Assembly (NCBI RefSeq): GCF_013184745.1
Contig: NZ_JAATVU010000006.1
Location: 62,001 to 126,000 of the forward strand
DNA: 64,000 bases
Source: Mangrovicoccus sp. HB161399
GTDB lineage: Bacteria > Pseudomonadota > Alphaproteobacteria > Rhodobacterales > Rhodobacteraceae
Reading direction: 5' to 3'
Part shown: positions 32,206-42,423 of the stretch, one piece after another
Layout: every line of letters begins with the position of its first letter
Position numbering within the stretch: position 1 is the stretch's first letter
Notes under the pieces: model-generated
What the model saw: the letters and a program-made list of their open reading frames with translations, nothing else
Database searches by the model: none
Told to the model about the DNA's origin: nothing
Made by a program: the position numbers and the translations under genes

Positions 32206-34302
32206 TTACCTCGGGAAGCTCTGCTGGTTGCCGGCATCCACGTTCAGGATGTTGCCCGTCGACTTTGCCGATTTCTCGGAGGCAAAGAAATAGGCGGCCT
32301 CGGCGATGTCCTCGGGCAGCACGTTCCGCTTCAGCATGGAGCGGTTGCGGTACATCTCCTCGAGGCCTTCCTTGTCGGTCTTGTAGGTGGAGGCGCGCTG
32401 CTCCAGCCACTCGCCTTCCCAGATCTTCGAGCCGCGCAGCACCGCGTCCGGGTTGACCACGTTGACGCGGATCCCCGCCTCTGCGCCTTCCAGCGCCAGG
32501 CAGCGGGCCAGATGGATTTCCGACGCCTTCGCCGTGCAATAGGCCGAGGCATTCGGGCTTGCCGCGAGGCCGTTCTTCGAGGCCACGAAGACGATCGAGC
32601 CGCCCATGCCCTGGGTGCGCATCAGCTTGAACGCCGCGCGGGAGACGAGGAAGTACCCGGTCGACAGGATCGACATGTTCTTGTTCCACAGCTCCAGAGA
32701 GGTTTCCTCGACCGGGGCCGAAGACGCGATGCCGGCATTCGACACCAGGATGTCGATCCCGCCATATTCCACCGTCGCATCGGCATAGGCCGCATCCACC
32801 GCCGCTTCGTCGGTGACGTTCATCACCACGGTGCGGACCACGTCGCGGGAGTATTTCCCGGCCAGCGCCTCCAGCGTGGTCTCCAGCGCGTCGGCATTGA
32901 TGTCGGCCAGCACCACGCAGGCGCCTTCGGACAGGTAGCGTTCCGCCGTCGCGGCGCCGATGCCGCCGGCGCCGCCGGTGACCAGCGCGACCTTGCCGGC
33001 CAGCGATTTCGGCTTCGGCATGCGCTGCAGCTTGGCCTCTTCGAGCAGCCAGTACTCGATGTCGAAGGCTTCCTGCTCGGGCAGGCCGCAATATTCCGAC
33101 ACGGTGGAGGCGCCGCGCATCACGTTGATCGCGTTGACATAGAACTCGCCCGAGATCCGCGCGGTGGCCTTGTCCTTGGCGAAGGTGATCATGCCGACGC
33201 CGGGCACCAGATAGACGACTGCGTTCGGGTCGCGCAGGGCGGGCGAATCGTCATGCTTGCAGCGGTCGTAATAGGCCGCGTAGCCGTCGCGATAGGCTTC
33301 GACCTGCGCAGGCAGACCGGCCAGAACCTCGTCCAGGTTCCCCTTGGCCGGCTCGAAATCGACGACCAGCGGGCAGATCTTGGTGCGCAGGAAATGGTCC
33401 GGGCAGGAAGTGCCGAGGGCGGCCAGCGGGCGCAGCTCCGCCGAGTTGACGAATTCCAGGACGGTTTCGCTGTCGTTGAAATGGCCGACCATCGGCTGCA
33501 GGCCCGAGACCATGCCGCGGATCGCGGGCATCAGGCTTGCCGCAACCTTGCGGCGTTCGTCCTTGGCGAGGCTTTCGCAGACCGCACCGCCGAAGATCGT
33601 CTTGCCCGCCGTCTCCTCCTCGAAGAAGGCGATGGCCTTGTTGATGATCTCCAGCGTCAGCTCGTAGCAGTCCTTGGCGTCATCCGCCCAGGTGAAGAGC
33701 CCGTGCGATTCGAGCACGACGCCCTTGGCATCCGGGTTCTCCAGGCAGAATTTCTCCAGCCACAGGCCCAGCTCGTAGCCCGGCTTCTTCCAGGGCAGCC
33801 AGCCGATCTCGCCGCCGAAGATGCGCTGCGTCAGCTCCTTCGAATTCTTCGAGGCAGCGATCGCGATGATCGCGTCCGGGTGCATGTGGTCGACGTGTTT
33901 CTTCGGGACGTAGGCATGCAGCGGCGTGTCGATCGAGGCGGCGCGAGGGTTCAGGTTGAAGGTGCAGTGCGGCAGGTAGCCGACCATCTCGTCTTCGAAT
34001 GCGACGCCGCGGTACTTGCCCTTCAGCGCGCGCAGCTTCTCCATGTAGAGCGTGGCGAAGCCGTCCATCTTGATCGAGCCGACATCGCCGCCCGAGCCCT
34101 TGACCCACAGCACTTCGGCCTCTTCGCCGGTCAGCGGGTCGGGCTGCATCACCTTCGCCGAGGTATTGCCGCCGCCGTAATTGGTGATGCGCTTGTCGCT
34201 GCCCAGCAGGTTCGAGCGGTAGAGCAGCTTTTCCGGCTCGGACATGGCCTTGGCGCGGCCGTCGTCCCAGAGCGACGCAAGCCGCGGATTCGCGATGAGC
34301 AT
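32206..34302 (-). CDS. rhaD: Bifunctional rhamnulose-1-phosphate aldolase/short-chain dehydrogenase
   Basis: A 698-residue fusion. Residues about 1-420 are a class II aldolase domain that splits rhamnulose 1-phosphate to dihydroxyacetone phosphate and L-lactaldehyde; the zinc-ligand motif H-M-H-P-D is visible. Residues about 430-698 are a short-chain dehydrogenase with the NAD motif T-G-G-A-G-G-I-G and the catalytic Y-x-x-x-K (Y-C-T-A-K), which oxidises lactaldehyde to lactate. The fusion is known from rhizobia and related bacteria. The start is ATG 34302 after GAGGATCTCC. It is the first gene of the minus-strand pair and shares its promoter region with rhaR. Confidence 0.93.
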   Translation of the reverse strand: MLIANPRLASLWDDGRAKAMSEPEKLLYRSNLLGSDKRITNYGGGNTSAKVMQPDPLTGEEAEVLWVKGSGGDVGSIKMDGFATLYMEKLRALKGKYRGVAFEDEMVGYLPHCTFNLNPRAASIDTPLHAYVPKKHVDHMHPDAIIAIAASKNSKELTQRIFGGEIGWLPWKKPGYELGLWLEKFCLENPDAKGVVLESHGLFTWADDAKDCYELTLEIINKAIAFFEEETAGKTIFGGAVCESLAKDERRKVAASLMPAIRGMVSGLQPMVGHFNDSETVLEFVNSAELRPLAALGTSCPDHFLRTKICPLVVDFEPAKGNLDEVLAGLPAQVEAYRDGYAAYYDRCKHDDSPALRDPNAVVYLVPGVGMITFAKDKATARISGEFYVNAINVMRGASTVSEYCGLPEQEAFDIEYWLLEEAKLQRMPKPKSLAGKVALVTGGAGGIGAATAERYLSEGACVVLADINADALETTLEALAGKYSRDVVRTVVMNVTDEAAVDAAYADATVEYGGIDILVSNAGIASSAPVEETSLELWNKNMSILSTGYFLVSRAAFKLMRTQGMGGSIVFVASKNGLAASPNASAYCTAKASEIHLARCLALEGAEAGIRVNVVNPDAVLRGSKIWEGEWLEQRASTYKTDKEGLEEMYRNRSMLKRNVLPEDIAEAAYFFASEKSAKSTGNILNVDAGNQQSFPR

Positions 34303-34380
34303 TGGAGATCCTCCCTCTCCTCCGGTATCCCCGGAGCATGAACGTCTGCGCCAACGCTGCCGCAAGATGGCAGCCTCTGT

Positions 34381-34410
34381 CAATCATTTTCAATCATATC
34401 TAATCATTTT
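34381..34410. promoter_or_regulatory. Three 10-bp direct repeats, rhaR operator
   Basis: CAATCATTTT, CAATCATATC and TAATCATTTT follow each other with no gap, each one helical turn long. The ATGATTG at 34441-34447 is an inverted copy. DeoR-family regulators commonly recognise such helically phased repeats. The array lies in the 192-base gap between rhaD and rhaR and could serve both directions. Confidence 0.7.
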
Positions 34411-34494
34411 GCAGCTGCAGCATGATCGGTATGACAGTTTATGATTGACAGTGATCGAATCTAGCCGCAATCTCGGATGCAAGGGAGGACCAGG

Positions 34495-35295
34495 ATGCAC
34501 GAGAAGGAACGCCACAGGATCATACTGTCCGCGGTGCAGGACCGCCCGGTCGTGACCGTGGCAGAAATCTGTGCCCTGACAGGTGCTTCCGAGGCAACGA
34601 TCCGCCGGGACATCGCTGCATTGCACATGCAGAAGAAGCTGCGCCGCGTCCGCGGCGGGGCCGAGGCACTCAATCCAAACCAGTTTCCCGGCCTTGCAGG
34701 ACGGCCGTTCTCGGTCAATGAAATGATCAGGATCGAGCAGAAGCGTGCAATCGCGCGCGCTGCGGTCGATCTCTGCGATGACGGCGATCCGATCATCATC
34801 AACGGAGGCACGACCACCTTCCAGATGGTGCATCCGCTGGCCTCGCGCCGGATGCAGATCTTCACCAACAGCTTCCCGATCGCGGAGCACCTGCTGAAGA
34901 ACTCGAAGAACACGATCATGCTGTCCGGCGGCGCGATCTACCGCGAGCAGAACATCATCCTGTCGCCCTTCGAGAACGACGTGACCAAGAATTTCTACGC
35001 CCGCCGCATGTTCATGGGCGCGCAGGGCATCGGGCCGCTCGGGCTGATGGAGGCCGATCCTCTGCTGATCCAGGCAGAGCAGAAGCTGATCGGCCAGGCC
35101 GACGAGCTGGTCGTGCTGGTCGACAGCTCGAAATTCGACAACCGTTCCTCGCTGGTCCTGTGCCCGCTGGAACGGATCGACACGCTGGTCACCGACGAGG
35201 GGATTTCGGACCGCGCCGCCGCCATGCTGGAGGCCGCCGACATCAACGTCATCGTTGCAACCGCCACCGGCACCCGCGAGGAGGCCGCGTCATGA
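34495..35295 (+). CDS. rhaR: DeoR-family regulator of rhamnose genes
   Basis: A 266-residue DeoR/GlpR-type repressor. The N-terminal winged helix has the family signature V-A-E-I-C-A-L-T-G-A-S-E-A-T-I-R-R-D-I-A-A-L, followed by R-V-R-G-G-A. The C-terminal domain is the sugar-phosphate-sensing fold with N-G-G-T-T-T, T-N-S-F-P-I and L-S-G-G. I start it at ATG 34495, which has an AAGGGAGGAC ribosome site; an earlier ATG at 34477 lacks one. It heads the plus-strand transport/kinase operon and, as in Rhizobium leguminosarum, should control both arms of the rhamnose regulon. Confidence 0.88.
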   Translation: MHEKERHRIILSAVQDRPVVTVAEICALTGASEATIRRDIAALHMQKKLRRVRGGAEALNPNQFPGLAGRPFSVNEMIRIEQKRAIARAAVDLCDDGDPIIINGGTTTFQMVHPLASRRMQIFTNSFPIAEHLLKNSKNTIMLSGGAIYREQNIILSPFENDVTKNFYARRMFMGAQGIGPLGLMEADPLLIQAEQKLIGQADELVVLVDSSKFDNRSSLVLCPLERIDTLVTDEGISDRAAAMLEAADINVIVATATGTREEAAS

Positions 35296-35945
35296 GCGAA
35301 CGCGTGATCCTTTGCTATGGCGACTCGAACACCCATGGGACCTCGGCCATTGCAGATGACGGCACCTGGTTCCGCTATGGCACGGGGACCCGCTGGCCCC
35401 TGCGTCTGGCCGACCTTCTGGGACCCGGATACCGGGTGATCGAAGAGGGCCTGCCCGGGCGCACCACCTGTCTCGACGATCCGTTCGAGGGCGAATTCAT
35501 GAACGGGCTGCGCGTGCTGCCCGCGGTGCTCCGGACCCACAAGCCGGTCGACCTGGTGGTGCTGATGCTCGGCACAAACGACCTGAAGACCCGCTTCTCC
35601 GTCACCGCCGCCGACATCGCCAAGGGCGTGGCGCGGCTGATCACCGAAATCCGCAGCCACCAGGCAGGGCCGGTCGGGACCGATCCGGACATCCTGGTCG
35701 TCGCGCCCGCGCCGATCACCGAAACCGGCGTGCCCGCCCCGCACATGGTGGGCGGCGCCGAGAAATCGCGCGGGCTGGCCCCGGCCATGGCGTCCATCGC
35801 CGCCGCCAATGGCGCGCTCTTCTACGATGCCGGGCTGGTGGCGGACACCGATCCGCAGGACGGGATCCACCTGACCGCAGAGGCACATGCGCGGCTTGCT
35901 GAGGGGCTTGCCGCGGAAATCCGGGAGTGGGGCGGAACGCCCTGA
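35292..35945 (+). CDS. SGNH/GDSL-type hydrolase inserted in the rhamnose operon
   Basis: A 217-residue serine esterase of the SGNH family. Block I is Y-G-D-S-N-T-H-G (catalytic Ser at about 12), block III has G-T-N-D, and block V near the C-terminus has D-G-I-H-L-T with Asp and His of the triad. No signal peptide is visible, so it acts in the cytosol. Its start overlaps the rhaR stop by four bases (ATGA), and rhaS follows, so it belongs to the operon. Canonical rhizobial clusters run directly from rhaR to rhaS. A role in removing acyl groups from imported rhamnose derivatives is inferred. Confidence 0.85.
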   Translation: MSERVILCYGDSNTHGTSAIADDGTWFRYGTGTRWPLRLADLLGPGYRVIEEGLPGRTTCLDDPFEGEFMNGLRVLPAVLRTHKPVDLVVLMLGTNDLKTRFSVTAADIAKGVARLITEIRSHQAGPVGTDPDILVVAPAPITETGVPAPHMVGGAEKSRGLAPAMASIAAANGALFYDAGLVADTDPQDGIHLTAEAHARLAEGLAAEIREWGGTP

Positions 35946-35970
35946 CCAAGATACCAAAGGGAGGAAACAC

Positions 35971-36960
35971 ATGAAACTGTCTGCAAAGCTGCTGGCCACC
36001 GCCGCCGCCTTCGGCCTGATGGCCGGAACCGCCTCGGCCGAGGAGATGCGCATCGCGCTGGTCGTCAAGGCGCTCGGCATCGGCTTCTTCGAGGCCGCCG
36101 CGAAGGGCGCCGAAGAGGCCGCGCAGGAGCTCGGCGATGTCGAGGTCATCTACACGGGGCCGACCGACACCACCGCCGAGGGCCAGATCGAGGTGATCAA
36201 CTCGCTGATCGCCCAGAAGGTCGACGCGATCGCGATCTCCGCCAATGACACCGACGCGCTGGTGCCGACGCTGCAGAAGGCGATGAAGCGCGGCATCACC
36301 GTGATCTCGTGGGATTCCGGCGTGGCGCCGGAAGGCCGCCAGATGCACCTGAACCCGTCCTCCAACCCGCTGATCGGCAACATGATCATCAAGCTCGCAG
36401 CGGACAACCTGCCCGAGGGCGGCGACGTTGCGGTGCTGTCGGCGACCACCACCTCCACGAACCAGAACATCTGGATCGACGAAATGAAGAAGGTGATGCC
36501 GAACTATCCGGGCATCAACCTGGTCGCGACCGTCTACGGCGACGACCTCGCCGACAAGTCCTACCGCGAGGCGCAGGGCCTGATGCAGTCCTACCCGGAT
36601 CTCGACGCGATCATCGCGCCGACTTCGGTCGGCATCGTGGCGGCGGCGCAGGCCGTGGCGGATGCGGGCAAGATCGGCCAGGTCAACGTCACCGGCCTGG
36701 GCCTGCCCTCCGAGATGGCCGGCGCCATCGAGTCCGGCGCGTCCAAGAGCTTCGCCATCTGGAACCCGATCGACCTCGGCTATGCCGCGACCATGATCGC
36801 CTACAACCTCGCCAAGGGCGATGACGAGGCCGCGCCGGGCGCGACCATCGGCATGGGCCGTCTCGGCGAGGTGACGCTGGACGAAACCAATTCCGGCGCG
36901 ATGGCCGATCCCTTCGTCTACGACAGCTCGAACATCGAAGAGTTCAAGAGCATCTTCTGA
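35971..36960 (+). CDS. rhaS: Rhamnose ABC transporter, substrate-binding protein
   Basis: A 329-residue periplasmic binding protein of the ribose/rhamnose type. Residues 1-23 are a signal peptide ending A-S-A, cleaved before E-E-M. The mature protein has the two-lobed peripla_BP_4 fold, with I-A-L-V-V-K at its start, A-I-A-I-S-A-N-D-T-D-A-L and I-S-W-D-S-G. ATG 35971 has a strong GGGAGGAAAC ribosome site. It captures L-rhamnose for the permease encoded next. It is the first of the four transport genes rhaSTPQ. Confidence 0.93.
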   Translation: MKLSAKLLATAAAFGLMAGTASAEEMRIALVVKALGIGFFEAAAKGAEEAAQELGDVEVIYTGPTDTTAEGQIEVINSLIAQKVDAIAISANDTDALVPTLQKAMKRGITVISWDSGVAPEGRQMHLNPSSNPLIGNMIIKLAADNLPEGGDVAVLSATTTSTNQNIWIDEMKKVMPNYPGINLVATVYGDDLADKSYREAQGLMQSYPDLDAIIAPTSVGIVAAAQAVADAGKIGQVNVTGLGLPSEMAGAIESGASKSFAIWNPIDLGYAATMIAYNLAKGDDEAAPGATIGMGRLGEVTLDETNSGAMADPFVYDSSNIEEFKSIF

Positions 36961-37043
36961 TCCCCGTCTCCTCCAAGAGCGGGATGCGCGGGGGGACTCC
37001 TCCGCGCATCCACGGGAAATTTGCATCCAAGAGGGAGGCCGTC

Positions 37044-38561
37044 ATGGCCGAGGCAAGCCCCGAGCCGGTCCTTGAGCTGGCCGGCATCGTCAAGACATTC
37101 CCCGGCACGCGCGCGCTCGACGGCGTCCGGCTGGAGCTGCATGCTGGCGAAGTCACCGCGCTGATCGGCGAAAACGGCGCCGGGAAATCGACTGTCGTGA
37201 AGTGCATGACCGGCATCTACCAGCCCGACGGCGGCGAGATCCGCATGGACGGCAGCGCCATCGCCTTCCCGACGCCGCAGGCCGCGGCAGAGGCGGGCGT
37301 GACCGCGATCCACCAGGAAACGGTCCTGTTCGACGACCTGACCGTGGCGGAGAACATCTTCCTCGGCCACGCGCCGAAGACCCGGTTCGGCCTGATCGAC
37401 AAGGCCGGGATGCGCCGCAAGGCGGCCGCGATCCTCGCCGGCATCGGCGCCGAGATCGACCCCGACGTCCTCCTGAAGGATCTGGGCATCGCCTCCAAGC
37501 ACCTGGTCGCCATCTCCCGCGCGCTCTCCATCGACGCGCGCGTGGTGATCATGGACGAGCCGACCGCCGCGCTGTCCCACAAGGAGATCGAGGAGCTCTA
37601 CGAGCTGGTCGGCGAGCTGAAGCGCCAGGGCAAGGCGATCCTCTTCATTTCCCACAAGTTCGACGAGATCTTCCGCATCGCCGACCGCTACACCGTGTTC
37701 CGCGACGGACAGTTCGTCGGCCAGGGGCTGATGGCGGACACGACCGAGTCCGATCTGGTCCGCATGATGGTCGGCCGCTCGGTCGAGCAGATCTTCCCCA
37801 AGCGCGCGCCCCGCATCGGCGGCGAGGTGCTGCGCGTGGCAGGCTATTCCCACCCGACCGAATTCGAGAATATCGGGTTTTCCCTCCGCCAGGGCGAGAT
37901 CCTCGGTTTCTACGGGCTCGTGGGCGCCGGCCGCTCGGAATTCATGCAGGCGCTGATCGGGCTGACCAAGCCGTCGAAAGGCATGGTCAAGATGGGCGAG
38001 AAGGTCATGGCGATCCGCTCCCCCGCCGAAGCCATCGAGGCGGGCATCGTCTACGTCCCCGAGGACCGCGGCAAGCAGGGCGCCATCACCCAGCTGCCGA
38101 TCTTCCAGAACGTCACCCTGCCCTCGCTGGCCCAGACCTCCCGCAACGGCTTCCTGCGCATGGCCGAGGAATTCAAGCTGGCGCGCGAATACACCCAGCG
38201 CCTCGACCTGCGCGCCGCCTCGCTCGACACGCCGGTCGGCGCGCTTTCGGGCGGCAACCAGCAGAAGGTCGTGATTGCCAAGTGGCTGGCGACGAAGCCC
38301 AAGGTCATCATCCTCGACGAGCCCACCAAGGGCATCGACATCGGGTCCAAGGCCGCGGTGCACGACTTCATGTCGGAGCTGGCGGGCGAGGGCCTGTCGG
38401 TGATCATGGTCAGCTCGGAGATCCCCGAGATCCTCGGCATGTCCGACCGCGTCATCGTCATGCGCGAAGGCCGCATCGCGGCCGAGCTGGAAGGCGATGA
38501 CCTCACCCCCGAAACCCTCGTCCGGCACGCTGCCGGGATCAGCGCAGCGGAGGCCGCATGA
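37044..38561 (+). CDS. rhaT: Rhamnose ABC transporter, ATP-binding protein
   Basis: A 505-residue duplicated ATPase of the sugar ABC family (RbsA-like). The N-terminal half has a full Walker A (G-E-N-G-A-G-K-S) and Walker B (V-I-M-D-E-P). The C-terminal half has the degenerate Walker A (G-L-V-G-A-G-R-S-E) normal for this family, plus signature L-S-G-G-N-Q-Q-K and I-I-L-D-E-P. The start is ATG 37044 with GAGGGAGG upstream; the frame open before it holds no conserved sequence. It couples ATP hydrolysis to import through RhaP and RhaQ. It overlaps rhaP by four bases. Confidence 0.93.
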   Translation: MAEASPEPVLELAGIVKTFPGTRALDGVRLELHAGEVTALIGENGAGKSTVVKCMTGIYQPDGGEIRMDGSAIAFPTPQAAAEAGVTAIHQETVLFDDLTVAENIFLGHAPKTRFGLIDKAGMRRKAAAILAGIGAEIDPDVLLKDLGIASKHLVAISRALSIDARVVIMDEPTAALSHKEIEELYELVGELKRQGKAILFISHKFDEIFRIADRYTVFRDGQFVGQGLMADTTESDLVRMMVGRSVEQIFPKRAPRIGGEVLRVAGYSHPTEFENIGFSLRQGEILGFYGLVGAGRSEFMQALIGLTKPSKGMVKMGEKVMAIRSPAEAIEAGIVYVPEDRGKQGAITQLPIFQNVTLPSLAQTSRNGFLRMAEEFKLAREYTQRLDLRAASLDTPVGALSGGNQQKVVIAKWLATKPKVIILDEPTKGIDIGSKAAVHDFMSELAGEGLSVIMVSSEIPEILGMSDRVIVMREGRIAAELEGDDLTPETLVRHAAGISAAEAA

Positions 38562-39538
38562 CCGCCATTCTCAAGCACCGCGAGGTCCTGCTGACCGGCG
38601 TGATCGTCGCGCTTCTCGCGCTGATCGCCTCGCGCTTCCCGGGCTTCGTGGCCCCACACAACCTGGTGGCGGTCTTCACCGACACTTCGCCGCTGATGAT
38701 CCTCGCCCTCGGCCAGATGGCGGTAATCCTGACCCGCTGCATCGACCTGTCGGTCGCGGCGAACCTGGCGCTCACCGGCATGACCGTGGCGCTTCTGAAC
38801 ACCGTCGCGCCGGGCCTGCCGGTCGCGATCACCCTCGTCCTGGCAATCGGGCTGGGCGCGCTGATGGGCGCGGTCAACGGCCTGCTGGTCTGGAAGCTCG
38901 ACATTCCGTCGATCGTGGTGACGCTCGGCACGATGACCATCTTCCGCGGCATCATCTTCCTGATTTCCGACGGGCAATGGGTCAACGCGCACGAGATGAG
39001 CGCGAATTTCACCGGCTTCCCGCGCATCCAGATCCTTGGCCTGCCCGTCCTCGCCTGGATCGCCATCCTCGCCATCGCTGCAATGGGCCTGGTGATGAGC
39101 CGCACGGTGCTGGGCCGCTCGATCTTCGCGGCCGGATCGAACCCGCATGCCGCCGCCTATACCGGCATCGATGTCGGCCGCACGCAATTCGCCGCCTTCG
39201 TCATCTCGGGCGCGCTGGCGGGCCTGACCGGATACCTGTGGATCGCCCGCTATGCCGTTGCCTATGTCGACATCGCCGGCGGCTTCGAGCTGGACGTCGT
39301 CGCGGCCTGCGTGATCGGCGGCATCTCCATCGCCGGGGGCGTCGGCACTGTCGCTGGCGCCGTGCTGGGCGCGCTCTTCCTCGGCGTGATCAAGAACGCC
39401 CTGCCGGTCGTCGATGTCTCGCCCTTCTGGCAGCTCGCGATTTCCGGCGCGGCCATCCTGATCGCCGTCGCCTTCAACGCCCGCGCAGGCCGCACCAAAG
39501 GCCGCGTCATACTCAAATCCGCGGAGCATGCAGCATGA
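38558..39538 (+). CDS. rhaP: Rhamnose ABC transporter, permease
   Basis: A 326-residue inner-membrane permease of the BPD_transp_2 family with 8-10 hydrophobic segments. The E-A-A-like cytoplasmic loop equivalent is [13 protein letters not shown] near 198-210. Its ATG overlaps the rhaT stop (ATGA) and its own stop overlaps the rhaQ start in the same way. Confidence 0.92.
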   Translation: MTAILKHREVLLTGVIVALLALIASRFPGFVAPHNLVAVFTDTSPLMILALGQMAVILTRCIDLSVAANLALTGMTVALLNTVAPGLPVAITLVLAIGLGALMGAVNGLLVWKLDIPSIVVTLGTMTIFRGIIFLISDGQWVNAHEMSANFTGFPRIQILGLPVLAWIAILAIAAMGLVMSRTVLGRSIFAAGSNPHAAAYTGIDVGRTQFAAFVISGALAGLTGYLWIARYAVAYVDIAGGFELDVVAACVIGGISIAGGVGTVAGAVLGALFLGVIKNALPVVDVSPFWQLAISGAAILIAVAFNARAGRTKGRVILKSAEHAA

Positions 39539-40542
39539 GCCTGGCAGATCCCGACATGACCCCCGTCCCCCGCCAGATCCCCGACCGCCTCGCCTCTCCG
39601 GCCGCGAAACTGCTGAAAAGCTGGGAGTCGCTCCTGCTGCTCGTGGCCGTGGGCGTGTTCATCCTGAACTGCTTCGCCTCGCCCTATTTCCTCGACGCCT
39701 GGAGCCTCTCGGACGCGACCTTCAATTTCACCGAGAAGGCGATGATCGCCTTCGCCATGGCACTGCTGATCATCGCGGGCGAGATCGACCTCAGCGTCGC
39801 CTCGATCATCGCGCTCTGCTCCACCGCCATGGGGCTGGTGATGCAGATGGGCGGCGGCACCGGGGCGCTGGTCTTCACAGGCCTTGCCGTGGGACTGCTC
39901 TGCGGCGCGTTCAACGGCGTGCTGGTCACCCGGCTGGGCCTGCCTTCGATCGTGGTGACGATCGGCACGATGAGCCTGTTCCGCGGCATTTCCTACATCG
40001 TGCTGGGCGACGGCGCCTTCCGCGGCTATCCCTCGGCCTTCGCCTGGTTCGGACAGGGCTATGTCTTCTGGGTGATCACCGTCGAAATGGTGATCTTCGC
40101 CCTGCTGGCCATCGTCTTCGGCGTGGTGCTGCACAAGACCAATTTCGGCCGCCAGGTCTATGCCATCGGCAACAACTCCACCGCCGCGCTGTTCTCCGGC
40201 ATCCGCGTGGGCAGGGTGAAGATGATCCTCTTCCTGCTCACCGGCCTGATGTCGGGCCTGGCCGCCGTCTGCCTGACCTCGCGGCTGGGATCGACCCGCC
40301 CCTCCATCGCGTCTGGCATGGAGCTGGAGGTGGTGACCATGGTCGTCTTGGGCGGCGTCTCCATCCTCGGCGGCTCGGGTTCGATCCCGGGCGTGGTGAT
40401 CGCGGCGATCCTGATGGGTCTCGTGACCTTCGGGCTGGGGCTGCTCAACGTGCCGGGCATCGTCATGTCCATCTTCATCGGCCTCATGCTGATCGGCGTC
40501 ATCGCGGTGCCGCGGCTCTTCAAGATGGCGCGGGGCAAGTGA
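39535..40542 (+). CDS. rhaQ: Rhamnose ABC transporter, second permease
   Basis: A 335-residue membrane protein homologous to RhaP, forming the second half of the channel. It has an N-terminal cytoplasmic segment of about 30 residues, then hydrophobic helices, with the coupling-loop equivalent [13 protein letters not shown] near 216-228. Start ATG 39535 overlaps rhaP. The rhaM start overlaps its stop by one base (TGATG). Confidence 0.92.
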   Translation: MSLADPDMTPVPRQIPDRLASPAAKLLKSWESLLLLVAVGVFILNCFASPYFLDAWSLSDATFNFTEKAMIAFAMALLIIAGEIDLSVASIIALCSTAMGLVMQMGGGTGALVFTGLAVGLLCGAFNGVLVTRLGLPSIVVTIGTMSLFRGISYIVLGDGAFRGYPSAFAWFGQGYVFWVITVEMVIFALLAIVFGVVLHKTNFGRQVYAIGNNSTAALFSGIRVGRVKMILFLLTGLMSGLAAVCLTSRLGSTRPSIASGMELEVVTMVVLGGVSILGGSGSIPGVVIAAILMGLVTFGLGLLNVPGIVMSIFIGLMLIGVIAVPRLFKMARGK

Positions 40543-40856
40543 TGGAGAAAATCGCCTTCCGCATGGTGCTGCATCCGGGCAAGCTGGACGAGTACCGCAA
40601 GCGCCATGACGAGATCTGGCCGGAACTGGTGGACCTCCTGAAGGAAGCCGGGGTCGAGGACTACTCGATCCACCACGACCCGGAGACCAATGCGCTCTTC
40701 GGCGTGCTCTGGCGGCGGCAGGATCACGGCATGGACGCCCTGCCCGCCCACGAGGTGATGCAGCGCTGGTGGGCCCACATGGCCGACATCATGGAAACCC
40801 ATCCCGGCAACGAACCGGTCTCGGTTCCCCTGGAAACGGTGTTCCACCTGCCATGA
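40542..40856 (+). CDS. rhaM: L-rhamnose mutarotase
   Basis: A 104-residue protein (also called RhaU) that interconverts alpha and beta L-rhamnose. The family features [23 protein letters not shown] (containing the catalytic His) and the tail [12 protein letters not shown] are complete. It overlaps rhaQ by one base and rhaK by four, so all three are tightly coupled. Confidence 0.94.
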   Translation: MEKIAFRMVLHPGKLDEYRKRHDEIWPELVDLLKEAGVEDYSIHHDPETNALFGVLWRRQDHGMDALPAHEVMQRWWAHMADIMETHPGNEPVSVPLETVFHLP

Positions 40857-42247
40857 CCGCACCCCGCCATATCGCCGTGATCGATGTCGGCAAGACCAAT
40901 GCCAAGCTCGCGCTGGTCGATGCCGCCACCCTGTCCGAGATCGCCGTGGTCAAGCGGCCGAACGAGGTGATCCCAGGCCCGCCCTATCCGCAGTACGATC
41001 TGGAGGGGCACTGGGCGTTCTTCCTCGAACATCTCGCCGCCTTCCAGGCCAGCCACGGGATCGACGCGGTTTCCGTGACGACCCATGGCGCGGCGGCGGT
41101 GATGCTGGAGGCCGATGGCAGGCTCGCCGCGCCAATGCTGGATTACGAGCACGACCTGTCGGAGACCGCCGCGGCCTATGACGCGCTGCGCCCGGATTTC
41201 GCCGTGACGGGCAGCCCGCGCCTGCCCTTCGGGCTGAATCTCGGCGCCAAGCTGCATTACCTGAAGGTGACGCAGCCCGGGGCCTGGGCGCGCACCGCCC
41301 ATGTCGTCACCTATCCGCAGTACTGGGGCTTCCGCCTGACCGGCGAGCTCGCCACCGACGTGACCTCGCTGGGCTGCCATACCGACCTGTGGGACCCGGC
41401 GGCGCGCCGCTTCTCGCCGCTGGCCGCCGCGCTGGAGCTGGAGGAAAAGCTCGCCGAGCCGCACCGCTCCTCCGACATTCTCGGCGGCGTCTCGGCGGCG
41501 ATCGCCGCACGCACCGGCATCGCCGAGGGCACGCCGGTCGCCTGCGGCATCCATGACAGCAATGCCTCGCTCTATCCGCATCTGCTGGGCCGCAAGGGCG
41601 TCTTCTCGGTCGTTTCCACCGGAACCTGGGTCGTGGCCATGGCGGTGGGCGCGGCACCGCGCCCGCTCGATCCGGGCCGCGACACGCTGGTCAACGTCAA
41701 TGCGATGGGCGACCCGGTGCCGTCGGCCCGCTTCATGGGCGGGCGCGAATACGAGATCGTGCGCCAGGGCGGCCAGGCCGTCCCCACCGCGGCCGACCGC
41801 AGGGCGGTGCTCGGAGGGCTGATGCTGCTCCCGTCGGTGGAGCCGGGCAGCGGCCCCTTCCCCGGCACCTGCGGCGGCTGGACCGCGCCGCCCTCCACCG
41901 AGGGCGCGAAGATGCTGGCGCTGTCCTGGTACCTGGCGCTGATGACCGACACCTGTCTCGGCCTTGTCGGCGCCGAGGGCCCGGTGATCGTCGAAGGTCC
42001 CTTCGCCGCCAATCCCGACTATCTGGAGATGCTCGCCGCCTTGCGGCCCGCGGGCGTCGAGACCGCGGCCTCGGCCACCGGCACAAGCATCGGCGCGGCG
42101 CTGCTCCTGCTGCCCGACGCGCCGCCGCCGGGCACCGCGCCGGTGCCTGCAGGCGGTGCGCCGGAACTTGCAGATTACGCCGCGCGATGGCGCCGCGCGG
42201 CAGGCCGGAACGCGGAGCCGGCGCTGCCCGTCCAGCTGGAACGGTAG
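40853..42247 (+). CDS. rhaK: L-rhamnulose/rhamnose kinase (FGGY type)
   Basis: A 464-residue FGGY carbohydrate kinase. The N-terminal phosphate loop is [10 protein letters not shown], the substrate Asp region is H-D-S-N-A-S-L, and the second ATP motif is S-T-G-T-W. In Rhizobium leguminosarum the equivalent RhaK is required for transport as well as catabolism, which fits its place at the end of the transport operon. Its product is the substrate of RhaD. A 176-base gap with a caggccc/gggcctg hairpin (42387-42407) separates it from the next operon. Confidence 0.92.
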   Translation: MTAPRHIAVIDVGKTNAKLALVDAATLSEIAVVKRPNEVIPGPPYPQYDLEGHWAFFLEHLAAFQASHGIDAVSVTTHGAAAVMLEADGRLAAPMLDYEHDLSETAAAYDALRPDFAVTGSPRLPFGLNLGAKLHYLKVTQPGAWARTAHVVTYPQYWGFRLTGELATDVTSLGCHTDLWDPAARRFSPLAAALELEEKLAEPHRSSDILGGVSAAIAARTGIAEGTPVACGIHDSNASLYPHLLGRKGVFSVVSTGTWVVAMAVGAAPRPLDPGRDTLVNVNAMGDPVPSARFMGGREYEIVRQGGQAVPTAADRRAVLGGLMLLPSVEPGSGPFPGTCGGWTAPPSTEGAKMLALSWYLALMTDTCLGLVGAEGPVIVEGPFAANPDYLEMLAALRPAGVETAASATGTSIGAALLLLPDAPPPGTAPVPAGGAPELADYAARWRRAAGRNAEPALPVQLER

Positions 42248-42423
42248 CGGAAGACCGTCCCCGCCTGAGCTGCGCCGCGCTTTTGGGCGGAACCGGCGGG
42301 AATTCCCGACCTTATCGCGATACCTGGCGGCTGTGTGCGGTTTCGCACTTCTGGTTGCAGCCGTCCCGGTCAATTCTACCCCCGACCAGGCCCTGCGGGG
42401 CCTGACAGCCGGGGGAACGCGAC

